Positions 40,439-50,800 of a stretch of DNA of 64,000 nucleotides are shown here, piece after piece. Both the position numbers and the translations under genes were made by a program. The notes under the pieces were generated by a model. The model saw only the letters and a list, made by a program, of their open reading frames with translations, had not been told where the DNA came from and searched no databases. Source of the stretch: Candidatus Villigracilaceae bacterium. Its GTDB lineage: Bacteria; Chloroflexota; Anaerolineae; Anaerolineales; Villigracilaceae. The DNA is taken from assembly GCA_026645935.1 (NCBI GenBank), contig JAPKMP010000016.1, positions 29,053 to 93,052 of the forward strand, in the 5' to 3' direction. Each line of letters begins with the position of its first letter. Positions within the stretch are counted from its first letter, which is position 1.

Positions 40439-41761
40439 TCAGGCCAGCGGTCCGGTTCTTTCGTTGTAAATGTCCATGATCACCTGCGCCAGTTTCGCAG
40501 AATCATGCCGCCAGGGGTGTGTATTTTCGGCAAGGTCGGTTGCGTACGTGCGTTCGTCCGCAAGGGTTTCTTCATCCAGGCGCACCCAGGCCGAGGTTGG
40601 ATTCAATACCCCTGTGTAATTTGTGTTGCATAATATAACGTCGAAGACATCCCCCCCGACGTGACTCTCCAACGCACTGACGTGGTCGTACGCAGTAAAC
40701 GAGTCGGTCTCCCCATCCTGTGTGGCAATATTGCAGACATAGATTTTAATCGCGCGGCTGGCACGGATGCCTGAAAGGAGGTCATGAACCAATAGATTTG
40801 GCAGCAGGCTAGTATACAGGCTCCCCGGTCCCACAATAATCACGTCGGCTGATAACAATGCATTGATCACAGGCGGAAATGCGGGGGCGGTATCCGGCTC
40901 CAACCAGACGCGGCGGACGCGCCCGGCCAACGACGGGATCTTACTTTCGCCCTCCACACGGACTTCGTGAAGCGTATGAGGCAATTCCAAACTGGCGACG
41001 AGTTTCACGTCATGGAGAGTGGAGGGTAACACCCTTCCATTTACAGAAAGCACCCTGCCCGATTCGACAACCGCGCTTTCGAAGCTCCCTGTAATATCCG
41101 CCAGAGCCGTGATAAATAGATTTCCGAACGAATGACCTTCGAGATCCGGCGATCCGCTGAAGCGATAATGGAAAAGCTGGGTCAACATGTCTTCATCGTT
41201 GGAAAGAGCGGCGAGACAATTGCGAATATCCCCGGGCGGAAGAATTCCAAAACTCTCACGCAACCTTCCGGAAGATCCACCGTCATCCGCAACGGTCACG
41301 ACCGCAGTAAGGTTACGCGTGTGCAGTTTCAATCCGCGCAGAAGAGAGGCGAGTCCATGCCCGCCGCCGATCGCCACAACGCGGGGACCACGGTCGCGAC
41401 GCCGAAAGTCCACAAGAGTATTGACCACATCAGAATCCTCCCGAAGGAAAGGACGAAGAAGCGAACGGTTCAATTTGTAGATCCCATACAAGATGAAGCT
41501 CAAACCCAATCCGCCAAAAATAGCGGCTCGAAGAATCCGCGGAAGGAACCGCAATGACGCATAAGAGAGGATGGTGAGAAATGTAGGGTCGGAGGAATCT
41601 GTCCGGTAAATATCGATGATGATGACGGCAATGCCCAAACCGATCAGGGTAATTCCGCACATGGTTAAGACCAGCCAACGCTTCACACCCAAGCCCGGGC
41701 GAAGCCAGCGGGGCAGGTCGCGGATCAATTCTCCCAGACGGCGAAACATATAAAAACGCAT
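40439..41761 (-). CDS. yvcK: YvcK-family protein (gluconeogenesis factor / UDP-GlcNAc binding) with N-terminal membrane anchor
   Basis: About 440 residues. The N-terminal 100 residues hold two membrane helices (LVLTMCGITLIGLGIAVIII and ILRAAIFGGLGLSFILYGIY), absent from Firmicutes YvcK; the rest is the CofD-like fold: RVVAIGGGHGLASLLRGLK, VTVADDGGSSGRLRE, GILPPGDIRNCLAALS and later IIVGPGSLYTSLLPNLLV. In Bacillus and Listeria the protein binds UDP-GlcNAc and affects carbon flow and cell-wall precursor supply. I chose ATG 41761, which lies 7 bases after a TATTAT -10 box; TTG 41797 would add 12 residues. Located upstream of gap, in line with a role in gluconeogenic growth. Confidence 0.88.
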   Translation of the reverse strand: MRFYMFRRLGELIRDLPRWLRPGLGVKRWLVLTMCGITLIGLGIAVIIIDIYRTDSSDPTFLTILSYASLRFLPRILRAAIFGGLGLSFILYGIYKLNRSLLRPFLREDSDVVNTLVDFRRRDRGPRVVAIGGGHGLASLLRGLKLHTRNLTAVVTVADDGGSSGRLRESFGILPPGDIRNCLAALSNDEDMLTQLFHYRFSGSPDLEGHSFGNLFITALADITGSFESAVVESGRVLSVNGRVLPSTLHDVKLVASLELPHTLHEVRVEGESKIPSLAGRVRRVWLEPDTAPAFPPVINALLSADVIIVGPGSLYTSLLPNLLVHDLLSGIRASRAIKIYVCNIATQDGETDSFTAYDHVSALESHVGGDVFDVILCNTNYTGVLNPTSAWVRLDEETLADERTYATDLAENTHPWRHDSAKLAQVIMDIYNERTGPLA

Positions 41762-41768
41762 CGAAGGG

Positions 41769-41774
41769 ATAATA
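41769..41774 (-). promoter_or_regulatory. -10 box of yvcK, leaderless layout
   Basis: Minus-strand TATTAT (41774-41769), 7 bases before ATG 41761. No ribosome site fits between them. Confidence 0.5.
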
Positions 41775-41829
41775 GCAGGGATGGGGAGATGAGTCAAACC
41801 AGCCCTGGAATCTCAAAAATCCATTACGG

Positions 41830-41835
41830 TATAAT
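41830..41835 (+). promoter_or_regulatory. -10 box of the ROK kinase gene, leaderless layout
   Basis: Perfect TATAAT, 7 bases before the ATG at 41843. The -35 region (TGGAAT near 41806) is weak. It is divergent from the yvcK -10 box, about 55 bp apart. Confidence 0.6.
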
Positions 41836-41842
41836 CATTATC

Positions 41843-42781
41843 ATGTCCATCGTCATCGCTGTAGATATCGGCGGCACCCAGATGCGCGCAGCCGCTTATA
41901 CGCAGGACCAGTTGAATCCCCTCAAGCAAAAGAAAATTCCCACTCTTGCCACAGAACCCGGCGGACTGGAACGCCTCATCCACGTGATCGAGGATGTATG
42001 GCCAGAATCTGACGCCGTGACGGCCATCGGACTTGGATCGCCCGGTCCGCTTGATCCCCATACCGGCTATCTGCTTGCCCCGCCCAATAATCCGGAATGG
42101 CATAATTTTCCCCTTGCGCCAGAGATCGAGAAACATTTCGGAGTGAAAACCTTTCTCGACAACGATGCGAATCTCGCCGGGCTTGGCGAATATCGATACG
42201 GAGCCGGAAAGGGACATCATCATGTTTTGTATATCACCGTCAGCACAGGGATCGGCGCGGGGGTTGTAATCGATGACCGCCTCCTGCAGGGATTTCATGG
42301 CCTCGCCGCAGAACTCGGGCATGTCATCGTCGACCCGGATGGACCGCCCTGCTCTTGCGGTTTCAACGGGCACCTCGAGTCATTTTCCTCGGGTCCAGCC
42401 ATCGTCAAATATGTCCTTGCAGAACTGGATTCCGGCGTTAAATCGATCTTGAAGCGGGAAAAATCCCTGAACGCACGTGATGTTGCGGATGCAGCGCTCA
42501 AAGGCGACGAACTGGCAATCCGCGCCTACCAACGCGCAGGGGAGTATCTTGGAATCGGGGTGGCATCCTTCCTGCATGCGTTCGATCCATCCATCATCAT
42601 ATTCGGCGGCGGAGTTTCTCAGGTGGGAGGATTATTATTCGACCCGTTCGATGCAAGTTTGAAAAGGCGCGTTTTTCATCCGCGCTATCTCGAAGGACTG
42701 GCGATCACCCAGGCGCAACTTGGCGATGAAGCCGGTCTGCTTGGGGCGCGCGCACTGGCGGAAATGAAAATCGGTTTGTAA
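41843..42781 (+). CDS. ROK-family sugar kinase (glucokinase-like)
   Basis: 312-residue ASKHA-fold kinase. The phosphate-1 loop is IAVDIGGTQMRAAAYTQ, the adenosine and phosphate-2 region includes VSTGIGAGVVIDDRLLQG, and the ROK sugar/zinc block reads AAELGHVIVDPDGPPCSCGFNGHLES. In classical ROK proteins the last motif is CxCGxxGCxE; here the third Cys is His (CSCGFNGHLE), which could still ligate zinc. FLDNDANLAGLGEYRYGAG supplies the catalytic Asp. Substrate likely glucose or N-acetylhexosamine. Start at ATG 41843 because VDIGG follows directly and a -10 box lies just upstream; 41789 is upstream of that promoter. Confidence 0.88.
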   Translation: MSIVIAVDIGGTQMRAAAYTQDQLNPLKQKKIPTLATEPGGLERLIHVIEDVWPESDAVTAIGLGSPGPLDPHTGYLLAPPNNPEWHNFPLAPEIEKHFGVKTFLDNDANLAGLGEYRYGAGKGHHHVLYITVSTGIGAGVVIDDRLLQGFHGLAAELGHVIVDPDGPPCSCGFNGHLESFSSGPAIVKYVLAELDSGVKSILKREKSLNARDVADAALKGDELAIRAYQRAGEYLGIGVASFLHAFDPSIIIFGGGVSQVGGLLFDPFDASLKRRVFHPRYLEGLAITQAQLGDEAGLLGARALAEMKIGL

Positions 42782-42804
42782 CCATTCATCATCAAGGAGC
42801 ATAA

Positions 42805-44127
42805 ATGACCCAAAAGAATCTACCCGGTCCGAAGACCAAGGCAATGATCGAGCGCGACCAGAAGGTGATCTCACCTTCGTATCCGCGAAGTTATCCATTT
42901 GCGATGGATCACGGGAAAGGAACAGAAGTATGGGATGTGGACGGAAACCGCTACCTCGACTTTATGGGCGGCATTGCAGTTGTAGCCACCGGGCACGCGC
43001 ATCCGAAGGTCGTCAAAGCAATCCAGGAACAGGCGGAAAAATTCATCCATATCTCGTCGGACTTCTATCACGAGAACTGGATCCGGCTTGGAGAAAAACT
43101 GGACGAAATCGCACCTTTCGAGGAAGACGCGCTTTCTTTCATGACAAATTCAGGGACCGAAGCGGTGGAAGCGGCAATAAAACTTGCGCGCTATCACACC
43201 AAACGATCCAACTTCATCGGTTTTACAGGTGCATTCCATGGGCGGACAATGGGCGCAGTGACGTTCACCGCCAGCAAGGCAAAGTATCACAGCGGATTCT
43301 ATCCATTGATGAACGGCGTGACCCATGCCCCCTTCCCCAATCCGTATCGCCCCATCCTCGAACGCCGCAAAGGAGAGGATTACGGCGAAGCGGTCGTTCG
43401 GTACATCGAAGAGGAGATCATCGCCCAGATCCTTCCCGCCAAGGAAGTCGCGGGCGTTTTAGTCGAAACCATCCAGGGCGAGGGAGGGTACATCGTGCCG
43501 CCAGACGGGTTCTACCCCGCCCTGCGAAAATTCTGCGACAAGCATGGGATTTTACTCATCCTCGATGAAGTCCAGTCGGGTATGGGACGAACGGGAAAAT
43601 GGTGGGCGATCGAACATTTCGGCGTCGAGCCGGATATCATCACCGCCGCGAAAGGCATTGCCTCTGGTATGCCGTTAGGCGCATGCATTGCACGCAAGTC
43701 CGTGATGGATTGGGAACTCGGCACACACGGCAACACTTATGGAGGGAATCCGATCTCATGCGCGGCGTCGCTTGCAACGATCGATCTGATCGAGAAGGAA
43801 TATTTGAAGAACGCAAAGGAAGTCGGCGAATACACCATGGACGCGCTGACCGAGATACAGGCAAGGCATCCGAGCATCGGCGACGTGCGGGGCAAGGGGT
43901 TGATGATCGGTGTGGAATTCGTAAAGAATCGGGAAACTAAAGAACCCGCCAAAAAACTCACCGACCGGGTGGTAGACCTTGCCTTCGAACGAGGTTTATT
44001 AACCCTCTCCTGCGGTCAGAGCGTGATCCGCATCGCACCGCCGCTTTCGATCAGCAAGAGCGAAGCGGACGAGGGATTGGCAATGTTCGAAGACGCCTTG
44101 ACGCAGGCGGAAAAGGAATTGAAGTAA
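42805..44127 (+). CDS. Class III PLP aminotransferase (4-aminobutyrate/acetylornithine type)
   Basis: 440-residue fold-type I aminotransferase. Visible blocks are VWDVDGNRYLDFMGGIAVVATGH (N-terminal substrate region), NSGTEAVEAAIKLARYHT (PLP phosphate), FHGRTMGAVTFTASK, GVLVETIQGEGGY, ILDEVQSGMGRTGKWWAIEH (PLP-Asp) and ITAAKGIASGMPLGA with the Schiff-base Lys. The length and the ETIQGEGG/DEVQSG pair match the GabT/acetylornithine group; the amino donor cannot be fixed from sequence. AAGGAG precedes the ATG, and it lies 24 bp after the ROK kinase gene, so the pair is probably one transcript ending at the hairpin 44157-44191. Confidence 0.9.
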   Translation: MTQKNLPGPKTKAMIERDQKVISPSYPRSYPFAMDHGKGTEVWDVDGNRYLDFMGGIAVVATGHAHPKVVKAIQEQAEKFIHISSDFYHENWIRLGEKLDEIAPFEEDALSFMTNSGTEAVEAAIKLARYHTKRSNFIGFTGAFHGRTMGAVTFTASKAKYHSGFYPLMNGVTHAPFPNPYRPILERRKGEDYGEAVVRYIEEEIIAQILPAKEVAGVLVETIQGEGGYIVPPDGFYPALRKFCDKHGILLILDEVQSGMGRTGKWWAIEHFGVEPDIITAAKGIASGMPLGACIARKSVMDWELGTHGNTYGGNPISCAASLATIDLIEKEYLKNAKEVGEYTMDALTEIQARHPSIGDVRGKGLMIGVEFVKNRETKEPAKKLTDRVVDLAFERGLLTLSCGQSVIRIAPPLSISKSEADEGLAMFEDALTQAEKELK

Positions 44128-44156
44128 GCGACCGACAATTTACGATTGGCAAATGA

Positions 44157-44191
44157 AAAGACCTTCGATTTTCAAATTCGAAGGTCTTTTT
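44157..44191 (+). terminator. Intrinsic terminator after aminotransferase
   Basis: Perfect 13-bp stem AAAAGACCTTCGA / TCGAAGGTCTTTT (44157-44169, 44178-44190) ending in T5. The A/T symmetry lets it act in both directions, so it also serves as a boundary for the convergent TIR gene. Confidence 0.9.
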
Positions 44192-44304
44192 GATTCTTCA
44201 TCCGGTTCATTCCTCACACGATTGTCATTGCCGATGACGATGTTCGAGCCGGTGTCATCACCGTGAATATGGATTTCGGTTTTTGATGCCGGAATTGAAA
44301 TTGT

Positions 44305-44799
44305 TTATTTGCGCGGCGCTTGTCTTTCCTTCTTCATGTCCGGCGCGGGGGAATCATCGTCGGAGAGCATGTCGGCTTTTACCTTTTCAGCCCGCAAGTT
44401 GAGGCTTTTCACGAGTTTACTCATTCCGGTTGCCGTGAACAAATCAACCGACATGTAATCGCGCAGGCTGTACGGCAGATCGACTTCCTCGAGACGTGCC
44501 GGGATGAGGAAAATCTCACCGGAAGGAATCTCGAGTGCCCGGTCGAGCGCGAGGCGCATTTCCTTTTGGACGTACCCTTCCCGGCTCACGGAATGCTTCG
44601 AGAGGCAGAGCAGGACAAGGTCAGTTTCATCCAATGCCCGCGCAATCTCCATCTTCCAATCCTGCCCGGGCAAAAGGTTTTCGGTATCGAGCCAGGGCTC
44701 CGCTCCCTTTGAAACAAGATAAGCATGCAGTTTCTGCGCCTTTGGGCGGTCTGCAGAAGCATAGCTGATGAAGATTTTCAAAGAGGGACTGGATGCCAT
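44305..44799 (-). CDS. TIR-domain protein
   Basis: 164-residue Toll/interleukin-1 receptor domain protein. Motifs are KIFISYASADRPKAQKL (box 1), GAEPWLDTENLLPGQDW (BB-loop region), LVLLCLSKHSVSREGYVQKE (with the Glu at the position used for NAD+ cleavage by TIR NADases), and IFLIPARLEEVDLPYSL. A polar C-terminal tail follows. No effector, transmembrane segment or defence partner is fused or adjacent. Bacterial TIR proteins are NADases or make NAD-derived signals, often in anti-phage defence, but an orphan such as this may be a simple adaptor. Leaderless: TATAAT ends 6 bases before the ATG. Confidence 0.87.
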   Translation of the reverse strand: MASSPSLKIFISYASADRPKAQKLHAYLVSKGAEPWLDTENLLPGQDWKMEIARALDETDLVLLCLSKHSVSREGYVQKEMRLALDRALEIPSGEIFLIPARLEEVDLPYSLRDYMSVDLFTATGMSKLVKSLNLRAEKVKADMLSDDDSPAPDMKKERQAPRK

Positions 44800-44805
44800 T
44801 TGTTG

Positions 44806-44811
44806 ATTATA
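44806..44811 (-). promoter_or_regulatory. -10 box of the TIR gene, leaderless layout
   Basis: Minus-strand TATAAT (44811-44806) with 6 bases before the ATG at 44799, placing the expected start of transcription on or beside the A of ATG. It lies directly downstream of the terminator hairpin of the giant surface gene. Confidence 0.6.
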
Positions 44812-44822
44812 CGGCTGGAATC

Positions 44823-44856
44823 AAAAAGGCGGCGCCTCGCGACGCCGCCTTTTGTA
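44823..44856 (-). terminator. Intrinsic terminator of giant surface gene 1
   Basis: GGCGGCG / CGCCGCC hairpin with a mostly paired CG-rich interior, preceded by AAAAGG and followed on the minus strand by CCTTTTTGATT. Nearly the same hairpin follows surface gene 2 at 52283-52311. Confidence 0.85.
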
Positions 44857-44858
44857 AT

Positions 44859-47800
44859 CTATCGTTTATTCCCTCCGCCGACCGTGGAGTTGCTCTCCTC
44901 CGCGCCAACCAAAACGGCGCGAATGGCGATGCGGCTCCTGTATTCGCCGCTGGATTCGATGTAGGTCTTGCATGTGATCAATGTGAGCCACGGCTCGTCC
45001 TCATGCTGCAAGACACTTGTATTCGACGAACCGACCGTGCGGTTCTGGCGCACCTCATATTCGAATGCAACACCGTAGGCATGGACGATGATCCGGTCGC
45101 CCCATTTCAGTTCTCCGAGCGTGGCAAAAGGACCATCTTCACCATTCGGCAGGGTGACATGACTGGTAAGCACACTGTTCCCAGACCAACTGGGGAAGGC
45201 CGTGCCTTCAAGCCAGCCTGCTTCCTGCCACAACCAGGTGACATCCCAATCACCATCAAGCAATGGAACGCCAACGATCGGCATCTTAACGCCAAGGCGC
45301 GGAATCTCGAGCCAGACCTCGGAGGCGCGAAACGCTTTTTCGGAAGGCTGTTCCGGAAGGAGGGTAACAACGCCCGGAGCAAAGCCTGTTTCTGGCAGTT
45401 TGTCCGGCAGGTCCAAGTCCGAAACCCTCCGACCTCCCCTGACGCCGCCTACTCCGCCCTGATCCTGATTGATCACAACGCTGGCGGAAATGCCGTAGAC
45501 ATCCACATCATCGAGCGGGTCGTACCAACGCTCGGTGGACCTCGCATTGTGAGCACTGAGCTGAACTGGCAGGCCGTTTGGCTGGGGATCAATCGGCAGG
45601 GATGTCCAGGCAACATTGGCGGTATTCGTAGCCGGGGAAGCCACAAGCCGCGCGTTAAAGGTGATGGTGGCGGTTGCGCCTAGCGGGAAAACATCCCATT
45701 GGAATACCAGGTTGTTCGTCCCACCAGGGCAGTAGGCGGGCGCGGGCGGGGTTGTCGGCGGAAGCCCGGAGTATGTCACGGTGCATGGTATGTATTGCAA
45801 TTCCGGAGGCAGGATGTCGGTCAGCACGACATCAAAGGCATCCGTCGAGCTGATCGCTGAATGGTTGACCGTGATCGAAAATTGAATCGGCGTGCCGATC
45901 GGCACCCCGCTGGAAGGGATCGCGGATTTATTGATGGCAAGGTCCGGTTCGATGACCTCCACATCCGGCGCGCTGGTTGTGAACGAACCGCCTGTAAACG
46001 CCCAGGTGACATTGTTGTTCAGTGTCACGCCTTGCTGATTCTCGATCACATCCAGCACAATGGCGCGATATTGAATCCTTAATGTAGCAGGGCCAGGTTG
46101 GGGAGGGATAGTTCCAATCGTAAATACCACCTGCCTGCCGGGATTCGCAGGATTAGCGGGCGAATCGCCAGGGTTGGTGATGGAGGAAACAACGGGCGGG
46201 CAGACTGTGGCAGTCTGATCCACACCCGCCACTTCAACCAGCAAACAATCCACGAAGGCAAGTCCTTTGTCCATCCGGTCGGTAACGGTCACAATATCCA
46301 ACTGTATGCCGACCGGCAAATTGATAAGAATTTCATACGTCAGGATTTCACCGATTGCTACATTGGTGCCTGACGTAAAGTCCGGCAGGATGCCGGTATC
46401 AGTGGCAATCATGGTTTTAGTGAACGCGCCGCTGTTGCCGATGAATCCAAAATCCACAGTGGGATTGGCTGTCGTTCCTGAAGGATTATCCACAGTGTTG
46501 TTGGATGCAGCGCCGGCGCTGCCGGGCGTGAGAGTGACGGGGTTGCTGGACACCTGACCCACTCCAACGCCGATACCGTTGTCGTTGTCATCGATGTTAC
46601 CGTTCGGATTTGTCGTATCGCCGGAATTGGCCGTATCAACCGTACTTGTAAAACCAACTGGAGGCGTGACCCGCACTATGTAATCACCCTGCGGTAAACC
46701 GCTGAATTGATATGTACCGCCCGCGCCGGTGATCACACCGCCCGGCGCATCATCACTCGTGCCGAGGATGCCGTCGGGTCCGATGTTGATTTCGGTGCCA
46801 TTGCTGGAATATAACTGAACCGTCGCTCCAGCCAACGGCGTATCACCCGCATCGTAGGTCCCATTGCTATTGACATCCACGAATATCTGGTCGCCAAGCG
46901 TTTGCCGATAGAATCCGAAGTCCACGGTCATATTGGCGCGGTTATCTGCGGCGCCCTGCCCGCCGGAAAGATCGGTTTCATTGAGAGGTTCGTCTGCAAG
47001 GGGTCCCAAGGTAACCGCGGCGGCGGCAACGTACGTGACAGTAGTTCCGCTGATGGTTGAAATCCCGTTATCGTCGCTATCTGTGGGAGTTGTATCCGGG
47101 TCATTGGCGGTCGAATCGCTGATCGCGCCAGAGGTGTTAATGGTGGTGCCGCTGCTCCAATACCCGGCAAGCGGGTCTGAGGCGACGGTATCACCGCCGC
47201 CGACATCCCGGAAGTTATCAGCCGTTATGACAACGACATAGTTGCCCGCAGGCAGGTTGTCGAAGCGATAATATCCTCCGACATCGGTCGTATCGAAGGA
47301 AAGGAAGGTATCGCCTGCTCCAAAGACCCCGTCGCCGTTATCCTGATATAACTCGACGCGAACGCCGGAAATGCCTGATTCTGTACCGAAGTCGATCTGC
47401 CCGTTGTTGTTGGTATCGAACCAAACACGATTGCCTAGGCTGAAACTGGTCGTTGTGAAGCCAAAATCCACGGTCGGGTCGAGGGTAGTGCCGCTGGATT
47501 GAGTTACAACATTGTTCGCCGCGCCGGGGCTTCCTCCCGTCCCCTGTCCGGGTGTCAATGTCACCACACCACTGCTGACCTGACCCGTGCCCGTCCCCGC
47601 GCCATTATCATTGTTATCTGTGTTGGTGTCCGGGTCGGTGGTATCGGCGGGTGAAGCGGTATCCACCGTGCTGGCATAACCGGCGGGAGGCGTAACGCGC
47701 ACAATGTAATCGCCTTCCGGTAACCCGGCAAACTGATATGTTCCAGGCGCGCCAGTCAACACGCCGCCAGTGCCGTCATCGCCAGTAGCAGGTATCCCAT

Positions 47801-50800
47801 CGGGTCCGAATCCGTCATCGCCGGTTCCACGGATGCCATCGGCGCCGGTGATGATCTCCGTCCCATCACTGGAATAAAGTTGAACCAATGCGCCGGACAA
47901 CGGCGAGTCGGTCCCGACATCGTAATCGCCATCTCCATTTATATCCACAAAGACCAGGTCGCCGAGCGTTTGCCGATAGAAACCGAAGTCCACGGTCATG
48001 TTCGCGTTTCCATCCGGAGCGCCCTGCCCACCGGAAAGATCGGTTTCGCCAATCGGTTCAGTGCCATCCGGTCCCAACGTCACGACAGCCGATTGAACAA
48101 AATTGGTCGAATTACCGCTCAGGGTAGTGATGCCATTCTCGTCGCTGTCGTCCGCATCCGTATCAGGATCGTTCGTGGTTGAATCGCTAGGGATTCCAGA
48201 GGCATTGATCGTGGTGCCGCTGCTCCAATAGCCAACGAGGGCATCAGTTGTGCCACCAACCGTGAAGTTATCGTTCGGTATGCGCACGATGTAATCCCCA
48301 GCCGGAAGGTTATCGAAGCGGTAATAGCCGTTGGCATTCGTAAGAACGCCCCCAGGACCATCATCACCTGTGCCCAGGATGCCGTCAGGTCCAACCAGGA
48401 TTTCCACGCCGGCCGAGTTGAACAATTGCACCCGGACATTAGAGATGCCCTGTTCCGTGCCGAAATCAATCTGGCCGTTATTATTAGTGTCGTACCACAC
48501 CCGGTTGCCGAGGCTGTAGTTCGAAGCAACCGTCAATGTGGCGTTTGCCGGGTTGTTATTCGTGATGCCGCCATCCGCCGTCAGCCTTCCTGCAGGTATG
48601 GTATTTATATAGACTCCGGGCCGGGTGCTGATGACATCAACCCTAATGATGCAGGAAGCACCCGGGTTTCCAATCGCTGCCAGTCCACCACCGGTCAGTT
48701 GAATGGTTTGTGATCCCGGAGGTGCTGTTAATGAACCGCCGCAATCGGTGAAAGCGTTCGATGGGTTGGCAACTTCCAATCCGTCCGGCAGAGTTCCGGG
48801 AAGGTTATCCACCAACCCCATATTTACAACCGGCACATTGCCGGTATTCGCTATCGTGATCGTCAACACCGATGCCTGGTTGGTCAATACCTGCGCAGGA
48901 TTGAAAGTCTTACTGACACTGACGCCCGGCAAATTCGTCAAAGACGCCTCGGTCGGGTCCGGATTGCTGACGCCATTGAAAGTAGTGACAGCACCGGCAG
49001 GAATCCGATTGGTTAGGTTGCCGTTGACGTTCATTACCACCCGGAGGGTCAATGTACAGGATGTATTGGCAGCCAGGACTCCCCCAGTGAAAGTGAAAGA
49101 GGTATCGCCGGGATTTCCAGTTAACACACCGCCGCAGGTCCCCACATCGAAGTTGACCGGGTTGGCCAACTGAATGCCAACACCAAGCAGGGTCATATCA
49201 TCGGTGAATGTAATTCCTGTCAGAGCAGTGTTGAGGTTCGGATTGATCAACTGCACGCTCATGGTCGAAAATGCCCCGCCATAGACCAGGACCGGATTAA
49301 ACCCCTTGACCACACCGATACTCAAACTTTGGATGTTCAATGTCGCCTGCGCCTGCCCGAAGGGAGAGATCGCCGTCCCAGTACTTTGGACGATGCCGGT
49401 TACATTTGCGAAAGGGATCGTGTTTGTTTGCGGGCCTGGATCTGCCGGGGTGCTATCGAGGCCGACAACATCCACGGAGATCGTGCAAAGCCCGGGCACT
49501 CCGGCAACCTGTGCGGGAACCGTGCCGCCCGTGATGCTGATCAAATTGGAACCAGGCGCGGCGGAGGGTGTCCCGCCGCAGGTATTGACGATATTCGGAA
49601 CCGCCGCCACGCGGATCCCGTTGGTGGCTGAGCCGGGGAGATTATCGGTCAATGCCAGATTGACGATCGGAGAATCCGTCGTATTTTGCAAAGTGATCGT
49701 CAATGTGGATCGTCCGCCCGCCTGGACATGCGTAGGATAGAACGCCTTGCTCTGGGTCAGGCTGGTCACGCGGACTGTGGCGGACGCATCGGTGATATTG
49801 GTGCGTAATTCGTTCGTTTGGATGGCGTTGGCAGGAATAGTATTGGTGTATGAATTCGGGATCGAGGAAGTCACATACACCGTGATGTTACAGCTTCCGC
49901 CGATGGGAATGGTTGCCCCGGTCAGGCTAAAGGATGTGCCGCCGATTGGCGCAACCACATTTGCGCCCGCGCATGTATCCGTTGGGTTTGCAGGAGCAGG
50001 CGGCGTACTGGTCGTTCCCACGATCACCATCCCGACTGGGAGATTATCAACGATGTTCAAGCCGGATAACGCCGTGTCGATCGGCGCATTAATGGTGACG
50101 CGAAGCCGAGTCGGCTGGCCCGGATTGATCGGATTGGTCAGAAATGTCTTGCTCAAGACCACCGGCAGGGAGGCTGAATTTACCACGACCAGGTCCGGGT
50201 TGGTCCGAAATTGCGCATGACCCACGCCCTGGTTGTTCGTAATCGTATTTGCCGCAACCAAATTATCGTACGTGCCGGGCGTGTTGCTGGTGACATCGAA
50301 GACAACTATGCAATTGCCGTTGGCGGGAATCGTGCCACCGGTCAGCGTGACGGAGTTTGCCGCATTTGTGATCGCTCCGCCGCATTGCGGGGTAGCGGGT
50401 ACGCCCGACACTGTAAGATTTGCCGGCAGCGTATCAGTGAAGTTGACACCCGTCAGCGGGGTACTGCTGGCATTGTTCAATGTGATCGTCACGGTGCTTG
50501 TCCCGCCGACAACGATGTTGAGGGGCGAATAAGCCTTCGTGCCAGTCAAGGCGCGATTGACGGTGAGGTTGGCAGTGGAAGGCAGGAAGTTTGTTACCGG
50601 TTGGTCGGCGGTCAAAACGTTTGCAGGGATGGTATTGGTGACCGTTCCACCTGTGCTGGTCAGGGGTGTCTGCACAGGGATCGAAAATACACACGTACCG
50701 CGAGGGGTCGGTGGAGTGGCGCTGGCGGGAATGGTGCCGCCGGAAAGTTGGATTAGCGTACCGCCCACAGGAGCATTTACAGTTGTAAAACCGCAGGTGT

